64,000 bases of DNA from Cocos nucifera (Eukaryota; Streptophyta; Magnoliopsida; Arecales; Arecaceae): NCBI GenBank assembly GCA_006176705.1, contig QRFJ01000490.1, positions 868,001 through 932,000 of the forward strand, given 5' to 3'. Made by a program: the position numbers and the translations under genes. Positions 50,787-62,839 of the stretch are shown here, one piece after another; position 1 is the first letter of the stretch, and each line of letters begins with the position of its first letter. The notes beneath the pieces are model-generated. The model saw only the letters and a list, made by a program, of their open reading frames with translations. It was not told the DNA's origin and searched no databases.

Positions 50787-51681
50787 GCTATCTTTCAATA
50801 GGCCATGGAATTTCTCTCTCAAAGAGGGATTGTCCATCAAGAGAGAAAGCGTATGAGTAGAATATCATATGCTTCATCAGTGGATTCTATTATGTAGAAC
50901 ATGATGTGTACGAGACTAGATGTGGCATACTCACTAAGGATAGTGAGCAGATACCAGTCTTATCCAGATGAGAATCACTGGAAGGTTGTGAAGACAATCC
51001 TGAAGTATTTGAGAAATACTAAGGACCAGTGGCTCATCTATGGAGATACTGATTTGAAACTTATGGGATATACTGATTTTAATTTTTAGTCAGATCATGA
51101 TGATAGCAAGAGTGTGTTGGGTTATATGAATGAAGAAGCGGTCTGCTGAAAAAATTTCAAGTAGCATACTGTGGCTGATTCTGTGTACGAGGTGGAGTAT
51201 GTCGCAGCATCTGATGCTGTAAAAAAAATTATATGGCTATGAAAGTTCATCGAGGAGTTGGGAGTGGCATTCTCAGATGGTCTAGTTCTATTTTATTGTG
51301 ATAGCACTGGAGCCATAGCTCAAGTGAAGGAGCCGAAGGCATATTAGCACACCAAATACATTCTACGTCACTACCATCTTGTATGAGAAATCATAGAGCG
51401 AGGTGACGTCGAGCTTCAGAAGATTGATGAAAAGAAAAACATGGCCGATCCATTTACTAAAGCTCTCAAAATCAAAAAGTTCGATAATCACAAATAGAAG
51501 ATGGATATTCGATATTATTTTGAGTGGCTTTAGTTTAAGTGAAAGTTGTTGAAAAATGTATCCTAAAGCCAATCATCTAGATTGTAGATGATTAAGCTAA
51601 ATATAATTTATACTTAAATTTTAATTAAATAAAATTATTATTTTGATAATTTCATCATTTATGCATATTCTTATAATGAAC
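50786..51681 (+). repeat. Direct repeat (896 bp), right copy (RNase H end of D pol)
   Basis: Identical to 37440-38335, including every stop codon. It encodes the same broken RNase H (50901-51496) and the same polypurine tract (51527-51546). Confidence 0.95.
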
Positions 51682-53956
51682 TCTTTGTGATGAAATCCTT
51701 AGGACTATTTAGATTCGGCAAAGAATGATTTATCGTGTAGTCCTTAAATTGATCGCGACTAAATGATTCGTTGTTACCTAGGATGATAATGTTAATCAAA
51801 AGTAGGTTATTGTGTGCCATAAGTGTTGGTTGTCCTCTTAATCAAGAAGCATGGTGATGCTGTTATGGCATGCAGGTGAAATGTAGGGGTACATTTCACT
51901 AATCATGACCCAACTATGGAGCTCTCTTCTGCCAAGATTGCTAGAGAAGGATATGGGCATATGTATTCCTTAGACCTGAGATCACCACGATGACTTACAA
52001 GCAACTCACTATACTAAGGTACAGGACTATCTGAATTTTTAATTCAGTGATGGAAGGCTACTTGGTGCAGTCAAGTACTTAGCTTATCGGTGCATGAGTC
52101 AAGATGAAATTGACCCCTCCAAGTGTTGGAGTAAGTGCATCACTATATTTTAATTTAGCAAATCCTCGATCGGGATAGTCCATATGATGGATGCTGAATT
52201 TTGAAATACAATATGGATGAATTTTTAGGATTTATAGTTAATCCTAGATCATCCTATAAGCATCATGGTCAAGGGGATGAATTATACGATAACCATTTGC
52301 CACAGGTTTGTCGATGTTGCATTATGATTTTTAACCTATCTAAATATCGGATACCATTGCTAGATGGCCATATTGATTGGTACAAAAAATTAGTTTCTGT
52401 GCTACTGGCTTAGGATTCGAACCTATGGAGTCATACACAATAGAAGTTCCTACCTGATCTGGTGGTTGATCAAAGGGTTCCACTAGATTAGGACTCAATT
52501 ATTATTGAAGGATTAATTAGCAATTAGATTGCTAATTAGCTCAATTTGATTGAGCGATGAGGAATTGATAAAGTCTAATTAAATTTAATTCAATTAGGTT
52601 TGACTTGATCAAATCATGTGATGATCTAATCACTTAGGAAGATGGACCTTGATTTGATCAGGAGTTGGACTCGATTAATTTTTAATTTGATTAGCAATTA
52701 ATTGAATTAGGTGGAAGCCTAATATGATTGGATTTATCCTAGTTTTAATTGGTTTGGATGAAACCAATTTGATCGAATTCAAAGCTAGTTTGAATTCCGA
52801 TCTCCCTACATCATTGACCTTTGACCCATTCTTTTTCTCCATGCACATTGGGAATGTGCATGGGATTTCTCCATGCCAAAAGGAAGTTGTGCACCTCCTC
52901 TTATCTACCTTTGACCTAGTTCAAGCATTGGATCAAATTAGATTGAGAGCAAGTTGAATTTTGAATTCAACTTGTGTTGGTTAGTTTGATTGAAACTTTG
53001 CAACTCCCTCTCATCCTCATCTCCACATTTAAAGCTCTCTTTCTCTTGCACATTTTTATGCATTCTAGGTATGGGTGCATAGAAGGAGAGTCCTTCTGCA
53101 TGTCAACCTCTTGGGATTTGCATTGGAATGGATTAGGAGATCTCTTGAATTTTGAATTCAAGAGATTGGTTGAAACAAGTTCAACCAAACCTATCCTTAT
53201 CCTCCCATGCATAGATGCCTATTGAAATGGATTTTTTTTCTAGGCATATATAGAGGGATCTATGTGAGAATTAGATGAGAAGCCTTGGTAGTGCGTGGGT
53301 GTAGGTGAGGTATTAGAAGAATTTTTGTGAGATAGAAATTAGAGAGGGGAGCATCTCTTTTGGTGTGAGGTTTTCCAAAGAGAGAAAAGTGTCAATATCC
53401 TTATGGGTGTGTGCTGGAACCTTAGAGTTGGGACTCTAGGTTTGGATAAATAGTTTGAGTGCCAGATCTCCACCAGCTTTCACCACCATCTTGTCTTCTT
53501 CTAGTATGTCTTCTGATTTCTAGAGCATCCAGAAGATCAGGAGCAGTTTGTCGATTAGATCGACGAAGGTTGGCAGTCAAAGGCCCTAGAGAGTAGCTAG
53601 CACTTCGGAGGGCCTGATCAGGAATAGAGGCTCCATGTGGACTCACCATAGAGGTCGGACATTTGTGGGGCTGCAGCACGATACGAGATTGATTTTTTGG
53701 TGGATCCAGATTGCGATGATCATCTACCCATGCATATGTACTATGCTCTGAACATAGATTGGTCGGCAAATATGATTTGCTGATCGATTATATTTTATTT
53801 TTCTAATTCATATTAATATTTCAAAGATCCTGAGTAGGATTTTATGATTAGATCATAGCTTGCATAGAATTAATATAGATTAATTTTGCTTTCACTACTA
53901 TATATTTTAAAAAAATTTTGAAAATCATGCTCAGAACCTTACTGGTTTTCCCTTCA
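51547..53956 (+). mobile_element. Element D: 3' LTR (2,410 bp)
   Basis: It starts TGTTGAAAAATG after the purine tract, ends TTTTCCCTTCA, and is followed by the TSD TGAGG (53957-53961). It aligns over its length with the 5' LTR and carries the palindromes near 52951 and 53144. Confidence 0.88.
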
Positions 53957-53961
53957 TGAGG

Positions 53962-54021
53962 CTCTCTATAGCTAAGGCATAAGGGATCTTGCTCATGCAG
54001 TGGATCTCCTCAGGGTATCAG
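53962..54021 (-). pseudogene. Element A pol fragment between D and G
   Basis: Sixty bases continue element A's pol upstream of RNase H on the minus strand (EIHCMSKIPYALAIES). They are in frame with 29799-30462 once D and one TSD are removed. The fragment ends where G begins. Confidence 0.8.
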
Positions 54022-54430
54022 TGTTAGATGTGTGACCTAAAAAGCCAATTATTGGCTGATATATTGCATCTTTTAGGGCATATATTTATACTTGATTTAT
54101 TAAAATTAATAAAATACATATTTTTCTTATTCATTCATATTTAATATGTCTATGAATCATCCAAGGAGTTAATGAATAATGACAAATATTCTTAGGAGTT
54201 GAGAATTTGAGACTTGTATTATTAAAGGTTAACTTCTAAATTGCTCCCGATCATTGAATCATCATGAGAATGGTGATGGATCCATTAAGATTGATATGGA
54301 TCGCTTTTCTTTTAGAAAGATGAGTCTCAAATCTATAGTGTGGGTATACTGGAGTGAGAGTGTAGGTGGTTGTTAGAGAATAATGGTACTGAGCATGACC
54401 AAGAATGAGAAGTCACATGATGTCTACTCA
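54022..54430 (+). mobile_element. Element G: Copia LTR start, interrupted by H
   Basis: It starts TGTTAGATGTGTGACC and matches the U3 of A and F (GCCAATTATTGGCTG, later GGTACTGAGCATGACC). The five bases before it (ATCAG) would be its TSD. The rest of G is not in the window. Confidence 0.75.
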
Positions 54431-57234
54431 TGTAGAAAATCGTGCAAGATTTTTAGCATGCTTTTCGAAACTTTTTTCAAAATTTTATTACAATGAAAGC
54501 AAATATTAATCTAAAATTAATGCTAAGCATGTATTAATCATATCAAAAATTTTACTTCTGGACATGTTAGTATGTAATAGAAAATTAAATGCATGAGGTT
54601 AGTAAATTATATCAACTAATCTACTCATGTTCAGAACATGATACCTATGCGTGGATAGCTGATCTCCATGATCTGAATCTATCAAAAGAAGATCTAGCAT
54701 TGCGCTATAGCTGCACACTTGTCTGACCTATACGGTTGATCCACATAGAGTTCCCGATCCCGACTAGCTCCATTGGAGTGCTAGCTCCTCATTAAGGCCT
54801 TCGATGGTTGATCTCGATCGATCTAATCGATCATCATCTTTTTGATCTTTGGGATGTTTCAAAAAATTAGAACATGAAATTTGGAAGATGATGAGGAGGT
54901 GTATTAAGTTAGGTGGTGATCGGGTACTCACAACACTCAATCTCTCCACTCGAACCTAGAGTCCCAACTCTAGGATTTCATACACCTAAAAAACCGTGAC
55001 ACCCGAAAATGCACTTACACCCTTTCTCTTTGGAATTTTCTCCTAAAATAAATTTTCATGGTAGATGGACTTTCATATCTATGCACACCTCACTTAGATC
55101 TCATCTTAAGTGGGTGACCAAAAGAGAGAAAATCAAAATATGCATGGGAGGATAAAGTAGCACAGGAAAAATCCTACTTTAACTTTTCTCACCCCAGAAC
55201 TTGCACCCCAACAAGTTTTCTCTCTCTAAGAAACTCTCCCATGCACATCTCAGATTCCTCACACTCATCCCATGCATGCCTAGAGAAAAAATCTTTTTAA
55301 AAAATGTGACATAGTGGGAAAAATGCATGGATAAGGGAGGTTAGTGGGTTTTAACCATCTCCACTTGAATTCAAAATTCAAGTGTATTCCTCATCCAAAT
55401 CCAATGCCCCCTAAAGTGATTGATGCACAGAAGGACTCTCTTTCTACGTGCCCACACCCAAAAATGCATAAAAAAATGTCAGTTAAAACATAAGAAGGCA
55501 TGGAGAAAAGGATAAGAACAAGGAAGTTGAAATTGTTTCAACCTTCAACCAACTTGAATTCAAAAATTCAAATTTGATCCAACGTTTGGACCGGGTCAAA
55601 GGCAGAAAGAGGAGAGGTGCACAATCACATTTTTGGCATGGAAAACCTCATGCAAATTTAAAATTTGCATGAGAGAAGACTTGGTCAAAGCTTCATGGCA
55701 TAGGGAGAAAGGAAGTTCAAAATTTAAACTTTTGACTTGGTCCAAATTGGTTTCCACTAAACCAATTAATCTAGACCCAATTAGACTAGGTCAAATCTAA
55801 CTAAATTAGGCTTAACCCAATTCAATAAAATCCTAATCAAATTAGAAATTAATTAGATCTAGTTCCTGATCAAATTAGGATCAAATCTTTCATAGCGATT
55901 AGGTCATCTCATGACCTGATCGGGTCCAACCCAATCGAATCAAATTCAATTGGACTTAATCGAATCCTTATCACTCAATCAAATTGAGTTAATTAGCAAT
56001 CAAATTGCTAATTAATCATCCAATAAATAAAAGTTCTAATCGGATGAGTGTCTGGGCAATAGAGTCCTATCAATATGAAACTCTTGAAGAATCCCAAACT
56101 AGTGGGACTCTTGAATCCAGTATCCCAAACGACTGAAACTCATGATCAAAGAGTCCCAGACTAGTGAAACTCTTGATCTAAGAGTTTTAGATGAGTAGTA
56201 CTTAGAGTTTTAATTATGTGGGACCTATAAAGATAGAGTTTCAATCTAGTGGGACTCTTGGTCATAGAGTCTTAGTCCAGTGAGACTCTTGACCACAAAG
56301 TCCCAGACCATTGGGACTCTTGATCAGCCCTCAGATCAGGTAGAAACTCTTATTATGTGTGACCCCATAGGTTCGAATCCTAAGCCAATAGCATAGGATC
56401 TAATTTTTTGTATCAATCGATGTGACCATCTAGCAATGATATCCGACGTTCGGATAGGTCGAATAGTTGCAATGCAACATCGATGAACCTGTGGCATATG
56501 GTTACCGTATAATTAATCTCCTTAACCTCAATGCTTAAAAGATGACCTAGGATTTAACTGTCAATCCTAAAAAATCATCTACATTATATTTTAAAATTCA
56601 GTATCCATTAAATGGACCATTCTGATCAAAGGTTTGCTAAATTAAAATATAGTGATGCACTTGCTCCAACACTTGAAGGGGTTAATCCCATTTTGACTCA
56701 CACACCAATTTCATAAGTACTTGACTGCATCCAATAGCCTTCTATCACTAAAATAGAAATTCAAATAGTTCGATACCTAAGTGCGGTGAGTTGCTTGCAA
56801 GTTACCATGGTGATCTCATGTCTAAGGAACATTTATATCCATATCCTTCTCGAGCAACTCTTGACAGCTGAGAGCTCCACAGTTAGATCACGTTCAGTGA
56901 AATGTATCCTTATACTTCAACTACATGCTATAACAGTATCTCCATACTTCTTGGTTAAGAGGACAACCAAGACTTATGGCACACAATGACCTATATTCTA
57001 CACATAATGAATCATTTGATCGCGAATTGGTTTAAGGACTAAACAATAAATCCTTCTTTGTCGGATCTAAATAGTCCTTAGGACTTCATCATAGAAGAGT
57101 TCATCACAAAAAGATACACAAGAGTGATGAAATATCAAAATAATAATTTTGTTCATTTAAAATTCAAGTACAAATTACATTCAGCTCAACCATCTACAAC
57201 CTTGATGATTGGGTTTAGGATACATTTTTCAACA
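54431..57234 (-). mobile_element. Element H: 3' LTR (2,804 bp)
   Basis: On the minus strand it runs from TGTTGAAAAATGTATCC next to a purine tract to ...CGATTTTCTACA. It is homologous to the LTRs of C, D and J and carries the palindromic minisatellite at 56060-56330. ACTCA (54426-54430) is the likely left TSD; the right one is outside the window. Confidence 0.85.
56060..56330. repeat. 31-bp palindromic minisatellite in H LTR
   Basis: The last two units (GTGGGACTCTTGGTCATAGA and GTGAGACTCTTGACCACAAA onwards) are spaced exactly 31 bp apart. Each holds facing GACTCT/AGTCY half-sites. Confidence 0.7.
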
Positions 57235-57254
57235 ACTTCCACTTAGATTAAAGT
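57235..57254 (-). promoter_or_regulatory. Polypurine tract of H
   Basis: The minus strand reads CTAAGTGGAAGT directly before the LTR start TGTTGAAAA. Confidence 0.75.
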
Positions 57255-60200
57255 CACTCAGAATAGTATCAAATACCCATCTTCCATTTGTGATTGTCGA
57301 ACTCCTTGATTTCGAGGGCTTTTGTAAAGGGGTTGGCCATGTTCTTCTTTTCGTCGATCTTTTGAAGCTCGATGTCACCTCATTCCACGATCTCTCATAC
57401 AAGATGGTAGCGATGCAAAATGTGCTTGGTGCACTGATGTGCCTTTGATTTTTTTGCTTGAGCTATGGCCCCAGTGCTATCACAGTATAACAGAATCAGA
57501 CCATCCATGGAGGATGCCACTCCCAATTCATCGATGAACTTTCATAGCCATATAGCTTCTTTCGTAGCATCGAATGTCGTGACATACTCAACCTCACATA
57601 CAGAATAGGCTATAGTATGCTACTTGAAACTTTTTTAGTAGACTGCTCCTCTATTCAGGATAAACACAATCTGATACACTCTTACCATCATCATGATCAG
57701 ACTGAAAATTGAAATCAGTGTATCCCACAAGTTTTAAGTTAGTATCTCCATGGATGAGCCACTGATTCTTAGTATTTCTTAAATACTTCAGGATTGTCTT
57801 TACAACTTTTCAGTGATTCTCACCTGGATCAGACTACTCACCATTTCTAGTGAGTATGCCACATCTAGTCTCATACATGTCATGGCGTATATGATAGAAC
57901 CTACTACCAAAGCATATGAAATTTTACTCATATGCTCTCTCTCTTGTGGAGTTATCGGATAATCCCTCTTTGAGAGAGTAATTCCATGGCCTACAGGAGA
58001 TAGCTCCTTTTGGAATTCTTCATGTTGAAGAGGTTTAGCATGGTATTAATGTACGTGGACTGGGACAACCTAAGCAATCTTTTAGATCTATCCCTATAGA
58101 TCTTCATTCTTAGGATGTAGGAATCTTCTCCCAAGTTCTTCATGGAGAATTAGGACGATAGCCAAATATTTAATTTTTGTAATGTAGGAATGTCATTTTC
58201 GAATAAAAGAATATTATCCACATACAATACAAGAAATATAACAATAGTATTGTTAGTCTATTTATACATGTAGGATTCTTCTCCGTTCTTAATGAAGCCA
58301 TACATTCTGATCACCTTATCAAAATGCATGTTCCAACTTCGAGATGTCTGCTTCAATCCATAAATGGATCTCTAAAGTTTGCACATCTTGGACTCATCTA
58401 TGGATGTGAATCCCTTAGGCTATATCATATACATCTCTTCTTCTAGTTCTCCATTTAGAAAAACTATCTTCACATCCATTTGCTATTTCTTATAGTCTAG
58501 GTATGCCGCTATCACAAACATAATTTGAATGGACTTGAGCATTGCCATCGGAGAAAATATCTCATCATAGTCAATACCATAATGCTGATGATATTCCTTG
58601 GCAACCAAATGGACTTTATAGGTCTCCATTTTTCCATCTGCACTCCTTTTTCTTTTGAAAATCTATTTACACCCAATAGATTTTATCCCTTTAGGTGGAT
58701 CAACTAGTGTCCATACATTGTTGACATTCATGGACTCCATTTCGGGCTTCATGGCTTCTAGCTACTTATCAAAGTCAGACCTCTACATGGCATCTATGTA
58801 GGTGATCAAATCCTCATCATTCTCATCGAGTTCGATAAGATCACCATCCCGGACCAAGAAACCATAGTATCTATCTGATTGATGCGATACTCTATCGGAT
58901 CTCCTTAAAGGTGCCTCCATAATGAGCTTAGGGTTTGATCTTATTAAATTCAGTTCTGTAGGTTCACTAGAATGTGTCAGTTCTTCCACCTATCGAACTT
59001 CACTAAGTTTAATATTAGAGGTAGCTATTCCTTCCATAAGGAACTCCTTTTCCAAAAAGACTATCCTATTGCTGATGAACATCTTTTGCTTTTCTGCAAG
59101 GTAGAAGTAATATTCCTTAGTTTTCTTGGGGTATCCTATAAACAAGCATTTTTTGGACCTAGGTTCAAGCTTTTCTGGCTATAAATATTTTATATAAGCT
59201 GGACATCCTCAAACCCTAAAGTGAGAGAGTGTCGGCTTACCCCTAGTCCATATCTCATATGGAGTCTTTGCAATAGATTTGCTTGGAACAACGTTCAAAA
59301 TATAATAAGCAGTTTCTAATACATAATCCCAAAAAGAAATTGGCAGACTCGCAAAGTTCATCACGGACTGAACTATGTCCAATAGGATTCGATTCCTCCT
59401 TTCAGATACACCATTATGTTGTGGTATTTTAGGAGAAGTCCATTATGAGAGAATCTCATTCTCTCCTAGATATGTCAAAAATTCATTGGAAATGTATTCA
59501 TCTCCTCTATCAGATTAAAGAGTTTTAATACTCTTCCTAAGTTATTTTTCTACCTTATTTTGATATTGTTTGAATATTTCAAATGAATTATATTTACTCT
59601 TCATAAGATAGATGCATCCATATCTCGATAGGTTGTCAGTAAATGTAATGAAGTAGTTATATCCGCCTCTAGCATATGTGTTCATAGGTCTACATATATC
59701 AGTATGTACTAGACCTAGAAGCTCAGTGGCCCATTCACCTTTTCCAATAAAAGATGATTTGGTTACCTTATCAAGAAGGCAGGACTCATAGGTATTCAAT
59801 GATTCATAATCATTGATGTCAAGGATATGCTCCTTGACTAATCTATTGATCCTGTTCTTATTTATATAACATAGTTGACAGTGTCAAAGATAGGCATTGG
59901 AGATATGATCTATTTTGGGCATTTATTTGATGTGTACATTATACTAATAGGTTGTGATAATATAAATGCCATTTCTTAATTATCCTTTTATTACTATAAC
60001 ACCATTCATAATGATATCATAATAATTTTTTTTATTGATAAACAATAACCATCCTAGGCCAAAAGTCCAATAGATATTATATTCATCATAAAAAATGGAT
60101 AATAATGATAGTCACTTAAAATGATATTATTATATTTGAAAAATAGCTTAAGAGTTTCCAATGCTAGGACTGAAATTTTACTTCCATCTCCAATATTAAG

Positions 60201-60287
60201 GAATCTATTACCATTCTCAAACTTTCTACTAATTTGAAGTCCATGCAATGAATTGCATATATGAATTAGACTTCCGGTATCTAATTT
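57255..60287 (-). pseudogene. Element H pol pseudogene
   Basis: On the minus strand, leftwards: protease remnant (60248-60054, LQISRKF ... MNIISIGLLA; the residue block equivalent to DTGS is mutated near 60275); integrase zinc-finger end and core (about 59900-59400, NTYESCLL, HTDICRPMN, and an SERRNR equivalent near 59395); and the linker with IELDEN (58989-58783). RT (about 58700-57950) has its YVDD box changed to YVDN (58213-58224). RNase H lies at about 57900-57290. Stops and frameshifts interrupt all blocks. Its closest relative here is D. Confidence 0.85.
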
Positions 60288-60505
60288 TTAGGTAGATGTA
60301 TCACATATGGAGAAATTGTAAGATATTATCATATAACAGCCTTGACTAGCAACCACTTCCTGATTTCTCCTGTTCAGCCTATTCGAATCAAGAGGACCAT
60401 TCTTCTTTGGGTCTTCTAGATTAAGGTTAACACTAGATCTCTCAAATTTAGATCTTAAATGCTTGTCACTGACCAATAGTGAAGGAGAGGACTAACACTA
60501 GCCAT
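60288..60505 (-). pseudogene. Element H gag remnant (same deletion as D)
   Basis: The ATG at 60505 begins MASVS as in D. After one or two frameshifts the text SDKH...ERSSVNLNLEDPKKNGPL...LNRRNQ matches the D remnant nearly residue for residue, then continues to YMIISYNFSICDTST. Capsid and zinc knuckle are absent exactly as in D. Confidence 0.75.
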
Positions 60506-61768
60506 TTTATTTATCTGAAAGAAAAAAAATGAAATCTTATTAGTAATTGAATTAATTAATCCTAAAGACTTGGACTTTAGTCTAAAGGTTCTTCCACTAT
60601 TTTTAATAAATTAATAGTCTCTACCTCTAATTCGAGAAATTACACTAACTTCTTAGTGGATACCGAAATCCACATAGACTACAGACGAACCCAAGGTAGG
60701 CTTTGGCTAACCCATGTGCATCTATAGATAGGTTCAAAATTAATTATTTTTTTAAATAATTTTTATTATTTAGGTTTTGCCCTAGAAGCTAATTCAGTAG
60801 GTTTGGCCTCCACTGAAAGGATCTGGTTAGATCCAACCATTAACATGATTAAGTTCGGTGCTTCAAACCAATGATGACTAAGCCCGAGGAAAGCTTTGGC
60901 CAAACTGATCACCATTATATGAGTGCAATCTAATCATCATATGATGGACAATAATTTCAATATCTGGATGAACACCAGGTGTTAGGCACCTCCAATGTCC
61001 ATCTAAAAAATTGGACTCATTACTATTCACCTTAATGGAAGGTTATGACTCGATTATCCTCAAAACTTAATCATTTTTAGGAAACTAATAATTTAGAGGA
61101 TTTAGGTTACTTATAATTTAAGAATAGAAAAGACACGGACCAATTTCTCCCACTGACTTTACCAAGTCAAATCCTCCCACTGACTTCACCAAGTCAATAG
61201 ATTAGGATTAGGATCAATTTAGGCCCATGGGCACCTAATTCATTCTTATTAATTGAAATCAATCAAATTGATTTCTAGTGACATGGGTCAGCTCGAATCA
61301 CTAAGTGATCTAATCAAATCCTAATAGATCATGTCGATCAGATAAGTGAGATCAGTGGAAGGGATATAATATGAACTCGTCAAAGATCAAATTAATGCGA
61401 GTAGCTCCTAATTAAAAATCATTGGTCTAGACTGCCAAACTTACTTTAAACACCAATCGGTTAATTAGATTTAATTTGATCAACTTAGTAATTTTGGACT
61501 AGACCACTTAGCCATGAATCAAGTCCATCTTGGTCTTTGTTAAAGACATGGACTCATTCAACTACAACTATTAAAGTTGAGTCTAAAGTATCCTTGACCT
61601 AATCTAATTCAATATCTGATTAGATTTGATCAATTACTCTAAATTAATCCATTCTTTAACTAACCTTAGGTCAACCCAATTAATGGACCTAATTCATCTA
61701 ATGCTTTAATCCATAGTTTTATGATTTTATCTTAGGATATTTAATTTATAATTCTATACCTTTATAGA
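60506..61768 (-). other. Element H untranslated leader, cut by element I
   Basis: Non-coding, aligned with the D leader. The part that should carry the hairpin and primer site lies beyond the insertion of I. ATAGA (61764-61768) would be the target site of I. Confidence 0.7.
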
Positions 61769-62011
61769 TGTTGGTGCAGAAATTGATTATCGTCGGAATC
61801 AGCTGGAGCGGTGGTGGACAAGGTCGCCGTCGGAACCTGCAAAATAAAGTCCCATCCGAAGTCGATGGGGGGTGGCTCTGACAGAACCCTTCGATGATCA
61901 AGTCAGCTCTGGTCAATAGGAATGGAGTGCTCGAAAATGAGTTCCACAGAGCTTAGAGAAGAAAAGAAGAGCTTAGAGCTTAAAAATTAGAGTTAGCATA
62001 TCTGGAGGGTC

Positions 62012-62020
62012 TTTTTTATA
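62012..62020 (-). promoter_or_regulatory. Candidate TATA box in element I LTR
   Basis: TATAAAAAA on the minus strand, about 800 bp into the LTR and 245 bp before its end, a plausible U3/R position. Confidence 0.4.
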
Positions 62021-62566
62021 GGCGGAGCTTGATGGTGACAGTTATAGCCGCGTGGTGGTGGGCCGCTCGAGGTTCGACGAAGTCAGTCCTTAGGGGAGGG
62101 CACGGTCTACAGCACCACCTGCAATGGATTGACGGTGACAGCCATCGCCGCTTGGTAGTAGGTCACTGTCGCCTATGGTAGACTGATGGTGACCGTTCGT
62201 CCAGCTTTAATAGCCATGGCTCTCAGAAAGTAGGCATTGATTAGACTTCAGCATATATCGATCCCGAAGGAGTTTGAACTTTCAAAGAGGAAACTCAGAA
62301 GGAGTTCGGCTCCCGTAGGCATCTGGCTGGAGGTGTGCAGCTAAGGCTCGATCGTTGGAAAGTTTGGAAGAAGCTCGTCCGATCGAAGGAGATGTCTGGG
62401 AGGAGTCTGGCTCCTGAAGAAGTCAGGTCGAAGGGGATGTCTGGAGGAAGTTCGGCTCTTGCAGGCATCTGGCTAGAAGGGCATGGAGAGAGTTCAGCAC
62501 TCGCAAGAGTCCGACTGAAGCTCGCCGCTGAGGGGTTCGACTAAAGCCCGGTCGCTAGGAGTCCAA

Positions 62567-62740
62567 GGAGCTCGATCGCTAAGCAGTTCGATCGACTGAA
62601 TGGGTTCGAAGGAGCTCGACCGCTAAGCAGTTCGACTGGCTGAATGGGTTCGAGGGAGCTCGGCCGCTGGGAGTTCGAGGAGCTCGATTGCTAAGCAGTT
62701 TGGCCGATTGAACGAGTTTGAAGGAGCTCGACCGGCTGAA
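62567..62740. repeat. 44-bp tandem repeat in element I LTR
   Basis: Units beginning GGAGCTCGAYCGCT occur at 62567, 62611 and 62655 (44-bp spacing), then continue in more decayed form. Confidence 0.75.
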
Positions 62741-62823
62741 GGAGTAAGCTCTTCCATGGCTACTGGTCGCATTAGACTGAGCATCGAACTGGACTTCAGT
62801 AGGGGCGAGGTTTATCCCCAACA

Positions 62824-62839
62824 ATAGCCCCCTCACTTT
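62824..62839 (-). promoter_or_regulatory. Polypurine tract of element I
   Basis: AAAGTGAGGGGGCTAT on the minus strand directly precedes the LTR start TGTTGGGG. Confidence 0.85.

Larger units (their letters stand above)
30468..53956 (+). mobile_element. Element D: Copia inside A, TSD TGAGG (contains suspect insert 38336-51681)
   Basis: Outer boundaries are 5' LTR 30468-32815 and 3' LTR 51547-53956, with TGAGG on both sides. Removing D and one TSD copy rejoins the SLMYAM motif of element A in frame. Inside lie the primer site, leader, a gag remnant, a decayed pol and a polypurine tract. The internal region then breaks at an N gap (38336-38360), followed by unrelated sequence and a second copy of the pol end at 50786. 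If 38336-51681 is removed, D is a normal 10.1-kb element. Confidence 0.85.
61769..62823 (-). mobile_element. Element I: Gypsy-type 3' LTR (1,055 bp)
   Basis: The + strand runs from TGTTGGTGCAG to CCCCAACA, so TGTTGG/CCAACA termini are inverted complements. A purine tract on the minus strand (GTGAGGGGGCTAT) abuts the right end, so the element is read on the minus strand and this is its 3' LTR. The base composition (GC-richer, with GAGCTCG motifs) differs sharply from the Copia LTRs. A TATA-like TATAAAAAA lies on the minus strand at 62012-62020. Confidence 0.8.
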
